Assembly: GCF_900099965.1 (NCBI RefSeq)
Contig: NZ_FNDJ01000020.1
Location: forward strand, 1 to 64,000
Direction of reading: 5' to 3'
Length of the DNA: 64,000 nt
Source of the DNA: Nonomuraea jiangxiensis
GTDB lineage: Bacteria; Actinomycetota; Actinomycetes; Streptosporangiales; Streptosporangiaceae
Part shown: piece by piece, positions 17,932 through 26,114 of the stretch
Layout of the letters: every line of letters starts with the position of its first letter
Position numbering within the stretch: the first letter of the stretch is position 1
Made by a program: the position numbers and the translations under genes
Notes under the pieces: generated by a model
Database searches by the model: none
What the model was told of the DNA's origin: nothing
What the model saw: the letters and a program-made list of their open reading frames with translations, nothing else

Positions 17932-18130
17932 TCAGTCTGCTTGACCGACCAGGCGGGAGATCTCTTCGAGTGGTAGCCCGTTGTCAGAGAGCAGGGACAC
18001 GAAGCTGTGCCGCAGTTCTCTCGGCGTCCACTCGTTCGAGTTCACCCCGTCCGCGTCCTTGATGATGTTGCGGAACGCGCGCCGCACGTTGGCCGCGTCC
18101 AGTTCCGTCCCGGCTGCCGGCGACACACGG
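17932..18130 (-). pseudogene. Tyrosine recombinase (integrase) fragment
   Basis: About 60 residues of an actinobacterial site-specific integrase C-terminal domain are preserved: ELDAANVRRAFRNIIKDA, then WTPRELRHSFVSLLSDNG and EEISRLVG. This includes the LRH catalytic box. The frame stops right where box III (LVGHxxxxxT) should begin, so the second catalytic His and the nucleophile Tyr are missing, as is the whole N-terminal part. Upstream the frame runs antisense through the phosphatase gene, which shows it is not an intact gene. Its 3' end faces tRNA-Pro, the normal orientation of int at an attachment site. Confidence 0.82.
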
Positions 18131-18159
18131 GAAAAGCTAACTCTTGGAGAGAAGCGCAG

Positions 18160-18690
18160 ATGACCGAGACCCGCGTGATTGTGGCCTGCGCCGAACATAA
18201 GGTGCACTGGTATCTGGGCGCAGAGCCGGCCAAGTGCACCGACCAAGAGCATCAACACCGCCAGTTCGAAGTGCACCGGCATTGTGATGTGGTCGTGTTG
18301 CCCGACGGCACCCAATTCCAAGCCGTCTCCTTCGATGCGATGGATCCCTATGCCCGTGACCGACAACCCGACTATGGGCTCTACCTCGACTTTCGCTGGC
18401 GGCCGTCGTGGGTCCACGATCACCTCGACTGGCCCGATTTCGGCGTCCCCCGTGATTCGGCGGCGGTAGTCACCGCGTTGCGGTCTCTCCTCGACCGTGC
18501 CCGCACTGGGCAACAGGTGGAACTCGGTTGTCTCGGTGGCCACGGGCGCACCGGCACCGCGCTCGCCATCCTTGCCATTCTTACCGGCCATGCTGCTAGC
18601 GATGCGATTTCCTGGGTTCGGGGCAACTACTGCCCGGACGCTGTGGAAACCGCCGGCCAGGAAGCGTTCATCATGGGGCTTCGCAGCTAA
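18160..18690 (+). CDS. Protein-tyrosine phosphatase-like protein
   Basis: A 176-residue protein with the CX5R signature of cysteine phosphatases, GCLGGHGRTG, Cys at about residue 124. An Asp-rich DAMDPYARDRQPDYGLYLDFRWRPSW segment lies upstream and may supply the general acid. The ATG at 18160 has GGAGAG ten bases upstream. The gene sits beside the integrase fragment, and its codons are visibly less GC-rich than the chromosome average here, so it looks like cargo of a lost element. Substrate unknown. Confidence 0.8.
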   Translation: MTETRVIVACAEHKVHWYLGAEPAKCTDQEHQHRQFEVHRHCDVVVLPDGTQFQAVSFDAMDPYARDRQPDYGLYLDFRWRPSWVHDHLDWPDFGVPRDSAAVVTALRSLLDRARTGQQVELGCLGGHGRTGTALAILAILTGHAASDAISWVRGNYCPDAVETAGQEAFIMGLRS

Positions 18691-18891
18691 AGCCTCTCAA
18701 GGATCAACGCCATTTGAACCAGGTACGGGAGGCGCTTGCGCGCATCATCCAAAGCCTCGGGTGTTCGTGCGCGGATATAGATGTTCGCGACACTGCCAGG
18801 GCGGTGCCACCACGCGTGGGCCGGCTCAACATCTGGTGGCAACTCTCCTCCGTTCATGTCGTGCCGGTGGGAGGGTGCCTAGCAACATGCC

Positions 18892-18990
18892 GTCCCGGCT
18901 GTCCCAGCTGTCCCTAAACCTGTGCTGACCAGTACGAACGTAAGCAACCATCAGGGACAGTCCGAGTTGATGCCTGTCCCAGTTGTCCCT
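18892..18990. repeat. GTCCC iteron-like repeats
   Basis: GTCCC occurs at 18892, 18901 and 18910 (9-base steps), again at 18976 and 18985 (9 bases), with an inverted GGGAC at 18954 between the groups. The longer word CTGTCCCAGYTGTCCCT is present twice. Regular spacing suggests protein-binding iterons, of the sort found at replication or regulator operators of integrative elements. The rest of the gene-free stretch 18691-19044 shows no gene I can support. Confidence 0.6.
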
Positions 18991-19044
18991 CGGCGAAGCA
19001 TCCAGTTGTTGATGTCCTCGGTAGTGGACGGCAAGATCGCGCCC

Positions 19045-19700
19045 ATGACCGACTACGAACAGGTGGGCGACGCCTTAGGGAACACCACCTGGATCACTTG
19101 GTGTGCGGGCGCCACTCTGGACGACGTCCTCGCCCTCTACGGCGGAGACCGGTACGTGGTGACAGCCGCCACGTTCAGCGAGACCGACGAGGCCGCCCAC
19201 TTTGGTATCGAGGAGGGGATACCGTTCCTCTTCGCCGGTGCGCTCGGCCATGGCGTAGTCCTCATGGAGCCAGGGCTGCCTTTCCTGGAGACCGACGCGC
19301 AGGCCCGCCTCTCTCAGGCAGGCGTGTGCCTGGACGTCGGCTGGAGTGACTTCGGTCCGCCCTTCGTCACGTACAGGGAAAGGGGGCGCGTTGTAGTGAG
19401 CTTCGAGGGCATTGGGTGGGAGTACGACGCCACGCCCGACCAGGAGACGGTGGAGCGCTGGATGAGCACCACCCCCAGCGGCTTGGAGGGGTGGCAGACC
19501 AACTACGGCACGGCGTCGCTGATGACGGCGGAGGCCATCATGGGCGTGCCCATGGATGAGGAGTGGCTGGCACGAGAGCACACTTGCATAACGTTCCAAC
19601 GGGTGACTCCGAGCGCGCCCTTCCACATACGGTGCGGCTGCAAGAGTTGGTGGACCATGTCGCAGCAGCCGGAAGGCCGCTTTCGCCGCGGGCGACGGGG
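19045..19700 (+). pseudogene. DUF6461-like protein gene with a lost or displaced 3' end
   Basis: The ATG at 19045 opens a frame resembling DUF6461-type actinobacterial proteins: WITWCAGATLDDVLALYGGD, then VVVSFEGIGWEYDATPD, and TAEAIMGVPMDEEWLARE as the usual C-terminal helix. Beyond about 19600 the similarity ends, yet the frame stays open to a stop at 20230-20232, running antisense through the whole VOC gene and into the AraC gene. I read this as a truncated gene that lost its stop in a rearrangement. Whether a long protein of 395 residues is made cannot be told from sequence. Together with the integrase fragment it marks a scrambled island. Confidence 0.55.
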
Positions 19701-19701
19701 T

Positions 19702-20121
19702 TCAGGGGAGCTGGTTGATGCGTACGAGGTTGCCCGCGGGGTCGCGGAAGGCGCAGTCGCGCAGGCCGAAGGGCTGGTCGGTCGGTTCCTGGACGACGTC
19801 GGCGCCGCTTGCCTGCACCCGCTCGAAGGTGCCGGTCAGGTCCGAGGTGCCGAGCACGATGCTCGCGTAGCTGCCCTTGGCCATGAGCTCGGCGATCGTA
19901 CGGCGCTCGTCGTCGGTGAGGCCCGGGTCGGCGGCCGGGGGTTCGAGGACGATGGACGTCTGCGGCTGGTCCACCGGCCCCACCGTGATCCAGCGCATGC
20001 CCTCGTAGCCCACGTCGTTACGTACCTCGAAACCCAGCGCGTCGCGGTAGAAGGCAAGCGACTTGTCGGGGTCGTCGACCGGCAGGAACGTCTGGTGAAT
20101 GGTGAGGTTCATGCCGATCAC
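19702..20121 (-). CDS. VOC (glyoxalase/bleomycin-resistance) family protein
   Basis: A 139-residue protein of one paired beta-alpha-beta-beta-beta fold: LTIHQTFLPVDDPDKSLAFYRDALGFEVRND at the N-terminus and DCAFRDPAGNLVRINQ at the end, with His near residue 8 and Glu near 59 as possible metal ligands. It begins at a GTG that overlaps the AraC stop as GTGA, so translation is coupled. An AraC regulator plus a VOC protein is a common actinobacterial two-gene operon, but the substrate is unknown. Confidence 0.88.
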   Translation of the reverse strand: MIGMNLTIHQTFLPVDDPDKSLAFYRDALGFEVRNDVGYEGMRWITVGPVDQPQTSIVLEPPAADPGLTDDERRTIAELMAKGSYASIVLGTSDLTGTFERVQASGADVVQEPTDQPFGLRDCAFRDPAGNLVRINQLP

Positions 20122-20561
20122 GATAGGTCGGCGCGGGCCGGGAGGGCTTCTCGATTCCTGATCGGTCGCATGACCCGCTTCACGACGCAGCCGGGGAGGC
20201 CGGCGGCGTCCTCGGCGGCCAGGCGGCGGTAGGCGCTCGGCGACATGCCGACCAGTTCGGAGAACCGCGTGCTGAAGGTGCCCAGCGACGCGCAGCCCAC
20301 CGCGAAGCAGACCTCGGTGACCGACATGTCGCCGCGCCGCAGCAGGGTCATGGCCCGCTCGATGCGCCGGGTCATGAGGTAGCTGTAGGGCGACTCGCCG
20401 TAGACGGCACGGAACTCCCGGCTCAGGTGCCCGGCCGAGAGATGGACGCCGCGCGCCAGCGCCGGCACGTCCAGCGGCTGGGCGTAGTCACGGTCGATCC
20501 GGTCGCGGACGCGGCGCAGCAGGGCCAGCTCACGCAGGCGCGGGTCGGGTCTGCCGGTCAC
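20118..20561 (-). CDS. AraC-family transcriptional regulator
   Basis: A 147-residue regulator made almost only of the AraC DNA-binding domain, with two helix-turn-helices (about 33-55 and 80-105, LGTFSTRFSELVGMSPSAYR as the signature end). There is no N-terminal sensor domain. It is coupled to the downstream VOC gene and most likely controls it. Confidence 0.9.
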   Translation of the reverse strand: MTGRPDPRLRELALLRRVRDRIDRDYAQPLDVPALARGVHLSAGHLSREFRAVYGESPYSYLMTRRIERAMTLLRRGDMSVTEVCFAVGCASLGTFSTRFSELVGMSPSAYRRLAAEDAAGLPGCVVKRVMRPIRNREALPARADLS

Positions 20562-20645
20562 GGGTGCCAGCCTGCCCCGTGAACCGCCCCGGTGTCCACG
20601 CCGCCCGCTCGGAGCGCGCGTCCCGGGGCCGGTGCGGAGAGCGGG

Positions 20646-21950
20646 TCAGCCGGTCAGCGTGAGGGGGTTGACCAGGTCGGCGTAGACGAGCAGGCCGGCC
20701 ATGATGATCATGACGAACGCGACCGCGTACGTCAGCGGCAGCACCTTCGCGATGTCCACGTATCGGGGCTCCGGCCGCCGCATGATCTTCGCGTAGGCCC
20801 GCTTGATGCCCTCCCACAGGCCGCCCGCGATGTGGCCGCCGTCCAGCGGCAGTAGCGGGATGAGGTTGAACATGCCGATCGCCAGGTTGAACCCGGCCAG
20901 CAGGTTGACGAAGATGGCGATCTTCTTCTCGTTGGACAGGTCGGAGGCGAGGATCTCACCGCCCATGCGGCCCGCGCCGACCACGCCGACCGGGCCCTCG
21001 GGGTCGCGTTCGTGGCCGGAGAAGGCCGCGTTCCAGACGCCGACCATCTTCGCCGGCAGGTTGATCAGCGAGCCGGCCACCCGGCCGGTGAGCTCGCCCA
21101 TGTAACCGAGCACCTGGCCGAGGCTCTGCCGCTCCATGACCTCCGTGGGCAGCACGCCCAGGAAGCCGACGTTCTTGTCGATCTTCTTCGGGTCCTGGAG
21201 GTTGGGCCGGTCCTGGGCGATGAGCGTGGCGCCGACCGTCATCGGCCTGCCGTCACGCACGATGCCGATCTGGACGGGGCCGGGGCCGTGGGAGCGGATC
21301 AGCCGGGTGGCGTCGTCCCAGGAAGAGATCTTCTGGCCGCCGAAGGAGACCAGGCGGTCGCCCGGCTTGAGGTTCGCCTGCGCCGCGGGGGTGCGCTTGT
21401 CGGTGGGCTTGCACTCGGTGCGCTGCTCCGAGATCGGGATCAGGCACGTCTGGGTCTCGGGCGACACGATCGGGGCCCAGCTCGGCAGGCCGATGCCGAC
21501 CAGCAGGATGCTGAAGAAGATGAAGGCCAGCACGAAGTTCATCGCCGGGCCGCCGGACATGATGATGACCTTCTGCCACCACTTCTTGCGGTAGAAGACG
21601 CGATCCTCGTCGCCCGGCCGCACCTCTTCCTGCGCGGCGTCCCTGGCGGACTCGATGAGCCCCTGGAACGGCCCGGTGGCCGTGCTCCTGAGCCTGGTCG
21701 GATCATCACCGGGACGCGGCGGCAGCATGCCGATCATGCGGATGTAGCCGCCCAGCGGGATCCACTTGATGCCGTATTCGGTCTCGCCCCTGCGCCGTGA
21801 CCAGGCCGTGCTGCCGAAGCCGACCATGTATTGCGTCACCCTGACGCCGAAAAGCTTGGCAGGCACCAGGTGGCCGATCTCGTGCAACGCGATGGAGATC
21901 ACCAGTCCGAGCAGGAAAAGGATGATCCCCACGAGATAGAGCCAGTTCAT
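20646..21950 (-). CDS. Site-2 intramembrane metalloprotease (RseP/Rip1 family)
   Basis: An M50 zinc protease of 434 residues that cleaves membrane anti-sigma factors or remnant signal peptides inside the bilayer. The zinc motif HEIGH is at residues 23-27 in the first membrane helix. A single PDZ domain covers about 180-270, and the second zinc motif NLIPLLPLDGGH is near 365, followed by a C-terminal helix. I chose the ATG at 21950, with GGAG upstream, over a GTG at 21965. In actinobacteria this gene usually sits between dxr and ispG; neither is here, so this may be a paralogue or a relocated copy. Confidence 0.92.
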   Translation of the reverse strand: MNWLYLVGIILFLLGLVISIALHEIGHLVPAKLFGVRVTQYMVGFGSTAWSRRRGETEYGIKWIPLGGYIRMIGMLPPRPGDDPTRLRSTATGPFQGLIESARDAAQEEVRPGDEDRVFYRKKWWQKVIIMSGGPAMNFVLAFIFFSILLVGIGLPSWAPIVSPETQTCLIPISEQRTECKPTDKRTPAAQANLKPGDRLVSFGGQKISSWDDATRLIRSHGPGPVQIGIVRDGRPMTVGATLIAQDRPNLQDPKKIDKNVGFLGVLPTEVMERQSLGQVLGYMGELTGRVAGSLINLPAKMVGVWNAAFSGHERDPEGPVGVVGAGRMGGEILASDLSNEKKIAIFVNLLAGFNLAIGMFNLIPLLPLDGGHIAGGLWEGIKRAYAKIMRRPEPRYVDIAKVLPLTYAVAFVMIIMAGLLVYADLVNPLTLTG

Positions 21951-22105
21951 CGATGCGCGCTCCACTCAGACGGTTGGGGCAGACGAAAGGTTCGACAAGC
22001 CCAGACTAGTCGAACTCGCCGCGCCCCACCGCTTGCCTGCCTTTTGAAGAGCATTGACAGTATGCGATCAAACGAACACGCTGAGAGACGACGGAGGGGG
22101 ACGTC

Positions 22106-22702
22106 TTGATCCAGATACTGATCGCCGAACACCGGCCTTTGGTCCGCCGTGGTTTGTACGCGACTCTCGACAGCGAGCCGGACCTGCGCGTCGTCGCCGA
22201 GACGGGATGCCCGGACGAGGCGGTGCGGGCGGCGTTGGGCAACCGTCCTGACGTGGCCGTGCTGGACCTCGACCTGCCGGGGTTGCCGGTCGCCGCCCAG
22301 TTGGCCGAGCAGGCGCCGGGCTGCGGGGTGCTCATCCTGTCGGCCTCACCCGACCCCGGGAAGGTGCGCAAGGCCCTGGCCGGCAACGCGCTCGGGTTCA
22401 TGAGCCTGTGCGTGCCGCCCGACCACCTCGCCGACGGGGTACGCCAGGTCGCGGCCGGGCACCGGGCCGTCGAGGCGCAACTGGCGGCGGCCGCCCTCCA
22501 GTGCGCGGCCAACCCGCTGACCAGGCGGGAGCTCGACGTGCTGCGGATCGCGGCGGGGGGCGCGCGTTCGACGGAGATCGCCGACCAGCTCTTCCTGTCG
22601 GTCGGCACCGTACGCAACCACCTGTCGCGGATCATGTGCAAGACGGGCGCACGCAACAGGCTGGACGCGGTACGCATCGCCAGCGACTGGGGCTGGTTGT
22701 GA
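22106..22702 (+). CDS. NarL/FixJ-type response regulator with degenerate receiver
   Basis: A 198-residue regulator: receiver-like domain (1-120) plus LuxR-type helix-turn-helix (about 135-195, TRRELDVLRIAAGGARSTEIADQL). The phosphoacceptor-type Asp54 is kept (AVLDLDLPG), but the acidic pair is EH rather than DD and the conserved Lys of the signalling site is missing (FMSLCVPP). Phosphorylation is therefore doubtful. The start is a TTG with GGAGGGG six bases upstream. No histidine kinase is adjacent; a SpoIIE-type phosphatase lies convergent. Confidence 0.88.
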   Translation: MIQILIAEHRPLVRRGLYATLDSEPDLRVVAETGCPDEAVRAALGNRPDVAVLDLDLPGLPVAAQLAEQAPGCGVLILSASPDPGKVRKALAGNALGFMSLCVPPDHLADGVRQVAAGHRAVEAQLAAAALQCAANPLTRRELDVLRIAAGGARSTEIADQLFLSVGTVRNHLSRIMCKTGARNRLDAVRIASDWGWL

Positions 22703-22743
22703 GCCACGACCACGGGCCCCCGGTGGAGCCGGGACGGGTGACC

Positions 22744-22781
22744 GGGGCCCCGGCGGAGCCGCGCCGCCCCGCCGGGGCCCC
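22744..22781 (+). terminator. Strong hairpin after the response regulator
   Basis: A perfect 13-bp GC stem (GGGGCCCCGGCGG / CCGCCGGGGCCCC) with a 12-base loop. It can stop transcription from either side of the convergent pair. Confidence 0.8.
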
Positions 22782-22855
22782 GAACCCCTAGAGGATGTCA
22801 GCAGGTCAAAGCCGGCTGCCAGTGACCGCCATCACGACCTGACCCGTGTGAAACG

Positions 22856-23971
22856 TCAGGGGCGCCAGATCAGCACCAGCGCGCAGTCGTCGTTGTGGCC
22901 GGAGGCCATCGCGTTGACCAGTGCCTTGGCCCCGTCGCGGAAACCGGAGGGCAGCAGCCGCTCCGCCTCGCCGAGCAGCCGGTCGAGCCCGGCGTCGATG
23001 TCACGGCCGGGCTGCTCGATCAGCCCGTCGGTGTAGAGCAGCAGCGCGTCGCCCTTGCGCAGGACGCCGTTGTCGGGCTCGCAGTGCAGGTCGGGCACCA
23101 CGCCGAGGACCACGCCCTTGGCCGAGGCGACCTGCCAGTTGCCCGTGCCCACATCGAACTTCACCACCGGCGGATGCCCGGCCGAGGTGATCGTGTACTC
23201 CCCCGTCGCGAGGTTGAGCCGCACGTGCACAGCCGTCACGAACCCCTCGTCACCGCGCTGGCGGTGCAGGTAGGCGTTGCAGGCCGGCAGGAAGTCGTCG
23301 ACCGAGCCGAGCAGCCCGCCGAACGTGCCGGACAGCAGCAGCGCCCTGGTGCCCGCGTCGACCCCCTTGCCGGACACGTCGACCAGGGCGATGTCGACGA
23401 TGTCGCCGTCGCGCATGGAGACCAGGAAGTCACCGCCGAAGGAGGACCCGCCCGCCTGCTTGAGCACCACCTTGCCGCCCCAGTCCTTGGGCAGCGGGGG
23501 CAGCTCGCCCTGGCTCTTGAGCCGGTCGCGCAACTCCAGCAGCATCGCGTCGCCGCGCAGGCCCTGCACGCCCAGCTTGCCCCTCGTACGGGCCATGAGC
23601 ACGGCGAGCACGGTGGTGAACCCGATCGTCACGGTGAGCCCGAGCCCGACCTTGGCCACGCCCAGCGTCACCGCGATGTAGCCGAGCGCGACGGCCACCG
23701 CCACCAGCAGCTTGACCAGGCTGCGCAGCCGGAGCTGGAGGCCACCGAGCAAGGTCACCAGGATGAGCAGGGAGGGCGAGAACCACTCGGTCGAGACCTC
23801 CGCCGCCAGGAACCCGATGACGAGCGAGAGCGTGGCGAGCGTGATGAGCAGATTGCGGTCGCGGGCCAGCGGCCCTCTGCGAACAAATCGGACGATAGTG
23901 ACTAGAAAGGGCACCCGCACCAGGACGGCGCGGACCCGTGGCGGGATCAGCGGCGCCGGACGGGAACTCAT
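22856..23971 (-). CDS. Membrane-bound SpoIIE/PP2C-type serine phosphatase
   Basis: A 371-residue phosphatase. Four or five membrane helices lie at about 40-140. The catalytic domain from about 170 has the acidic metal ligands in GGDFLVSMRDG and ALVDVSGKGVDA, the HPP loop SAGHPPVV, and GHNDDCALVLI at the end. Such proteins dephosphorylate anti-anti-sigma factors in partner switches. The ATG at 23971 is preferred over an upstream in-frame start at 24043. No sigma-factor genes are adjacent. Confidence 0.9.
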   Translation of the reverse strand: MSSRPAPLIPPRVRAVLVRVPFLVTIVRFVRRGPLARDRNLLITLATLSLVIGFLAAEVSTEWFSPSLLILVTLLGGLQLRLRSLVKLLVAVAVALGYIAVTLGVAKVGLGLTVTIGFTTVLAVLMARTRGKLGVQGLRGDAMLLELRDRLKSQGELPPLPKDWGGKVVLKQAGGSSFGGDFLVSMRDGDIVDIALVDVSGKGVDAGTRALLLSGTFGGLLGSVDDFLPACNAYLHRQRGDEGFVTAVHVRLNLATGEYTITSAGHPPVVKFDVGTGNWQVASAKGVVLGVVPDLHCEPDNGVLRKGDALLLYTDGLIEQPGRDIDAGLDRLLGEAERLLPSGFRDGAKALVNAMASGHNDDCALVLIWRP

Positions 23972-24089
23972 GATGCGCCTGACTGTATCGGTCTGACCGT
24001 TGTTTGGGCAGCCCACTTGACCAAGGCCTTGATCATTAAGCACGGATATTGGGTGGCCGTCCCTCTTTGCCCGCTCCTACCTTGGACGG

Positions 24090-25319
24090 ATGAGGTATCC
24101 GATCCGTCCGGTTGACGAGTCCGAGTGGCAGGCCTTCGGCCAGGTTCTCAGTGAGGGGTTCGGCTGGGCGCCTCACCCCCAGCAGTCAGCACGGTACAAG
24201 GCCGAGACCGAGTTCGACCGCACCCTCGCCGCGTTCGACGGCGACGTCATCGCCGGGGTCGCCGGCGCGCTGAGTCTCACCATGACCGTCCCCGGCGGGC
24301 AGCTTCCGGTCGCGGGGGTGACGAGCGTCAGCGTGCTGCCCTCGCACCGCCGGCGCGGCGTACTGTCCGCGATCATGCACAGGCAACTCTCCGACATCCG
24401 CGAACGCGGCGAGTGCGTCGCCGCCCTCTACGCCTCCGAGGCGGCGATCTACGGCCGGTACGGGTACGGCAGGGCCTCCACCGAGCTGTCGTTCCGCATC
24501 GACAAGCGCGCCTCGGCCTTCGTCGCGAGCGCCCCCGCCGACCCGTCGCTCAGGCTCAGGGTGGCCCGCCCCGCCGACGTACGGACCGAGCTGGAGAAGG
24601 TGTTCGCCACGGTCGTGACCAGGCGCCCGGGGCGTTACGAGCGCAAGCCGCAGACGTGGGACATCGTGCTCGCCGACGAGGAGTTCGACCAGCGCGGGGA
24701 CGGGCCGCTGCGCACGGTCCTCGCCCAGGACGACGGCGGCGTGCGCGGCTACGCCCTGTTCCGCGTCAAGTCGTCCTGGGACGCCAACGGCGTGCCCGAC
24801 GGGGAGATCAAGCTGTTCGAGCTGGAGGCGACCGACCCGGCGGCCTACGCGCTGCTCTGGCGCCACGTACTGGACCGCGACCTGGCGTCCAGGGTCGAGG
24901 CGCGCGGCAGGCCGGTGGACGACCCGCTGATCGCGCTGCTGGCCGACGGGCGCCAGTTGCGCGCGGGCTGGGCGGACGAGCTGTGGGTACGCCTGGTCGA
25001 GCTGGACCGCGCGCTGACCTCGCGGGCCTACTCGGCGGCGGTGGACGTGGTGATCGAGGTCGAGGACGACGTGTGCCCGTGGAACACCGGCCGCTGGCGG
25101 CTCTCCGCCGATCCGCGAGGTGCGGAGTGCAAGGCCGTGGAGGACCAGCCGGACGTGACGGTGCCGATGAACGTGCTCGGCTCGGCCTACCTGGGGGACG
25201 GCGTGCTGATGGAGTCGCTGGCGGCGGGCCTGCTGCGCGAGCACTCCCCCGGCTCGGTGCGCGCGCTGGCCACCGCCCTGTCGTGGAGCCCGAAGCCGTG
25301 GGCGGGGCTGACGTTCTGA
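24090..25319 (+). CDS. Eis-like GNAT N-acetyltransferase
   Basis: A 409-residue acetyltransferase with the three-part Eis architecture: a first GNAT domain with the acetyl-CoA loop VSVLPSHRRRGVLSAIM (about 81-97), a second degenerate GNAT domain, and a C-terminal SCP2-like domain. The C-terminal Phe carboxylate (ending WAGLTF) is kept, as in Eis, where it acts as the general base. Eis proteins acetylate aminoglycosides and lysines; the natural substrate here is unknown. It stands alone, divergent from the phosphatase gene. Confidence 0.9.
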   Translation: MRYPIRPVDESEWQAFGQVLSEGFGWAPHPQQSARYKAETEFDRTLAAFDGDVIAGVAGALSLTMTVPGGQLPVAGVTSVSVLPSHRRRGVLSAIMHRQLSDIRERGECVAALYASEAAIYGRYGYGRASTELSFRIDKRASAFVASAPADPSLRLRVARPADVRTELEKVFATVVTRRPGRYERKPQTWDIVLADEEFDQRGDGPLRTVLAQDDGGVRGYALFRVKSSWDANGVPDGEIKLFELEATDPAAYALLWRHVLDRDLASRVEARGRPVDDPLIALLADGRQLRAGWADELWVRLVELDRALTSRAYSAAVDVVIEVEDDVCPWNTGRWRLSADPRGAECKAVEDQPDVTVPMNVLGSAYLGDGVLMESLAAGLLREHSPGSVRALATALSWSPKPWAGLTF

Positions 25320-25330
25320 CGGGGCCGAAG

Positions 25331-25400
25331 TCGGGAGCGGGGATGACGTCGGGAGCGGGGATGACGTCGGGAGCGGGCTGACGTTCGGAGCGGGCTGACG
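25331..25400. repeat. 17-18 bp tandem repeat (four units)
   Basis: Unit TCGGGAGCGGGGATGACG is repeated four times with slow decay (18, 18, 17 and 17 bases), ending close to the small gene that starts at 25414. A fifth partial TCGGGAGC sits just before that gene's ATG. Confidence 0.85.
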
Positions 25401-25413
25401 TATGGTCGGGAGC

Positions 25414-25560
25414 ATGGCGTTGCAAAGTTTGCAGATCACCGCGACGGTCGCCATGCGTGCCCGCGACGTGTCGAAACCGTCGAAGGAGCAGCAGGAGGCC
25501 GCCGACCGGCGGCCCCTGCGCGACGAGATGCCCCGGCGCGACGCCAAGCGCAAGGCTTAG
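25414..25560 (+). CDS. Small conserved hypothetical protein
   Basis: A 48-residue, highly charged protein. A second in-frame Met gives MRARDVSKPSKEQQEAADRR at 25453. I recall similar small MRARDVS-type proteins near rpiB in other actinobacteria, which supports a real gene, but I cannot check this. The stop overlaps the rpiB stop by four bases in convergent orientation. The ribosome binding site is poor because GGGAG is too close to the ATG, so the second Met may be the true start. Confidence 0.5.
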   Translation: MALQSLQITATVAMRARDVSKPSKEQQEAADRRPLRDEMPRRDAKRKA

Positions 25561-26024
25561 GGCAGCGAGGGGAGCTGGCCGATCGTCTCATAGGCGACCA
25601 GCTGCGCGATGCGCCTGCTGTGGCGCTCGCTGCCGGTGAACGACGTGCCCAGGAAGACCTCCACGAACCTGGTCGCCTCCTCCACGGTGTGCATGCGCGC
25701 GCCGAGGCTGACCACGTTGGCGTTGTTGTGCTCGCGCGCCAGGCCGGCCGTCTCCTCGCTCCAGGCCAGCGCCGCGCGGATGCCGCGCACCTTGTTGGCG
25801 GCGATCTGCTCGCCGTTGCCCGAGCCGCCGATGACCACCCCCAGGCTGGCCGGGTCACCTGCGACGCCCTCGGCGGCGCGCAGCACGAACGCCGGATAGT
25901 CGTCCTCGGCGTCGTAGACGAAGGGACCGCAGTCGGTCACCTCGTGGCCGTGGTCCTTCAGCCAGGACACCAGGTGGTTCTTGAGCTCATAGCCGGCATG
26001 GTCGGCACCGATGTAAACACGCAC
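25557..26024 (-). CDS. rpiB: Ribose-5-phosphate isomerase B
   Basis: Interconverts ribose-5-phosphate and ribulose-5-phosphate in the pentose phosphate pathway. The N-terminus MRVYIGADHAGYELK and the phosphate loop VIGGSGNGEQIAANK are family signatures. Actinobacterial RpiB uses an acidic residue in place of the catalytic Cys of the E. coli type, consistent with GSGNGE. The 155-residue length is typical. Start GTG. It overlaps the small convergent gene at its 3' end and is divergent from def. Confidence 0.94.
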   Translation of the reverse strand: MRVYIGADHAGYELKNHLVSWLKDHGHEVTDCGPFVYDAEDDYPAFVLRAAEGVAGDPASLGVVIGGSGNGEQIAANKVRGIRAALAWSEETAGLAREHNNANVVSLGARMHTVEEATRFVEVFLGTSFTGSERHSRRIAQLVAYETIGQLPSLP

Positions 26025-26114
26025 CTCACCAGTCTTTCACAGCGCGGCCGCCCGGGCTCGCTGGCTAGAGTAAGGACTCCTACCGTTCCCCAGTCCTTAC
26101 GAAAGCAGAGATCT

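Noticed and set aside
18892..18990. A CRISPR array from the repeated GTCCC words
   Set aside because: The repeats are only 5-17 bases with 4-base spacers and include an inverted copy; this is an iteron layout, not CRISPR.
18691..19044. Several short frames in the gap after the phosphatase gene
   Set aside because: None has a ribosome binding site, family similarity or normal codon use.
25620..26114. Extended N-terminus of peptide deformylase
   Set aside because: It is antisense to rpiB. The ATG at 26115 gives the standard length and start.
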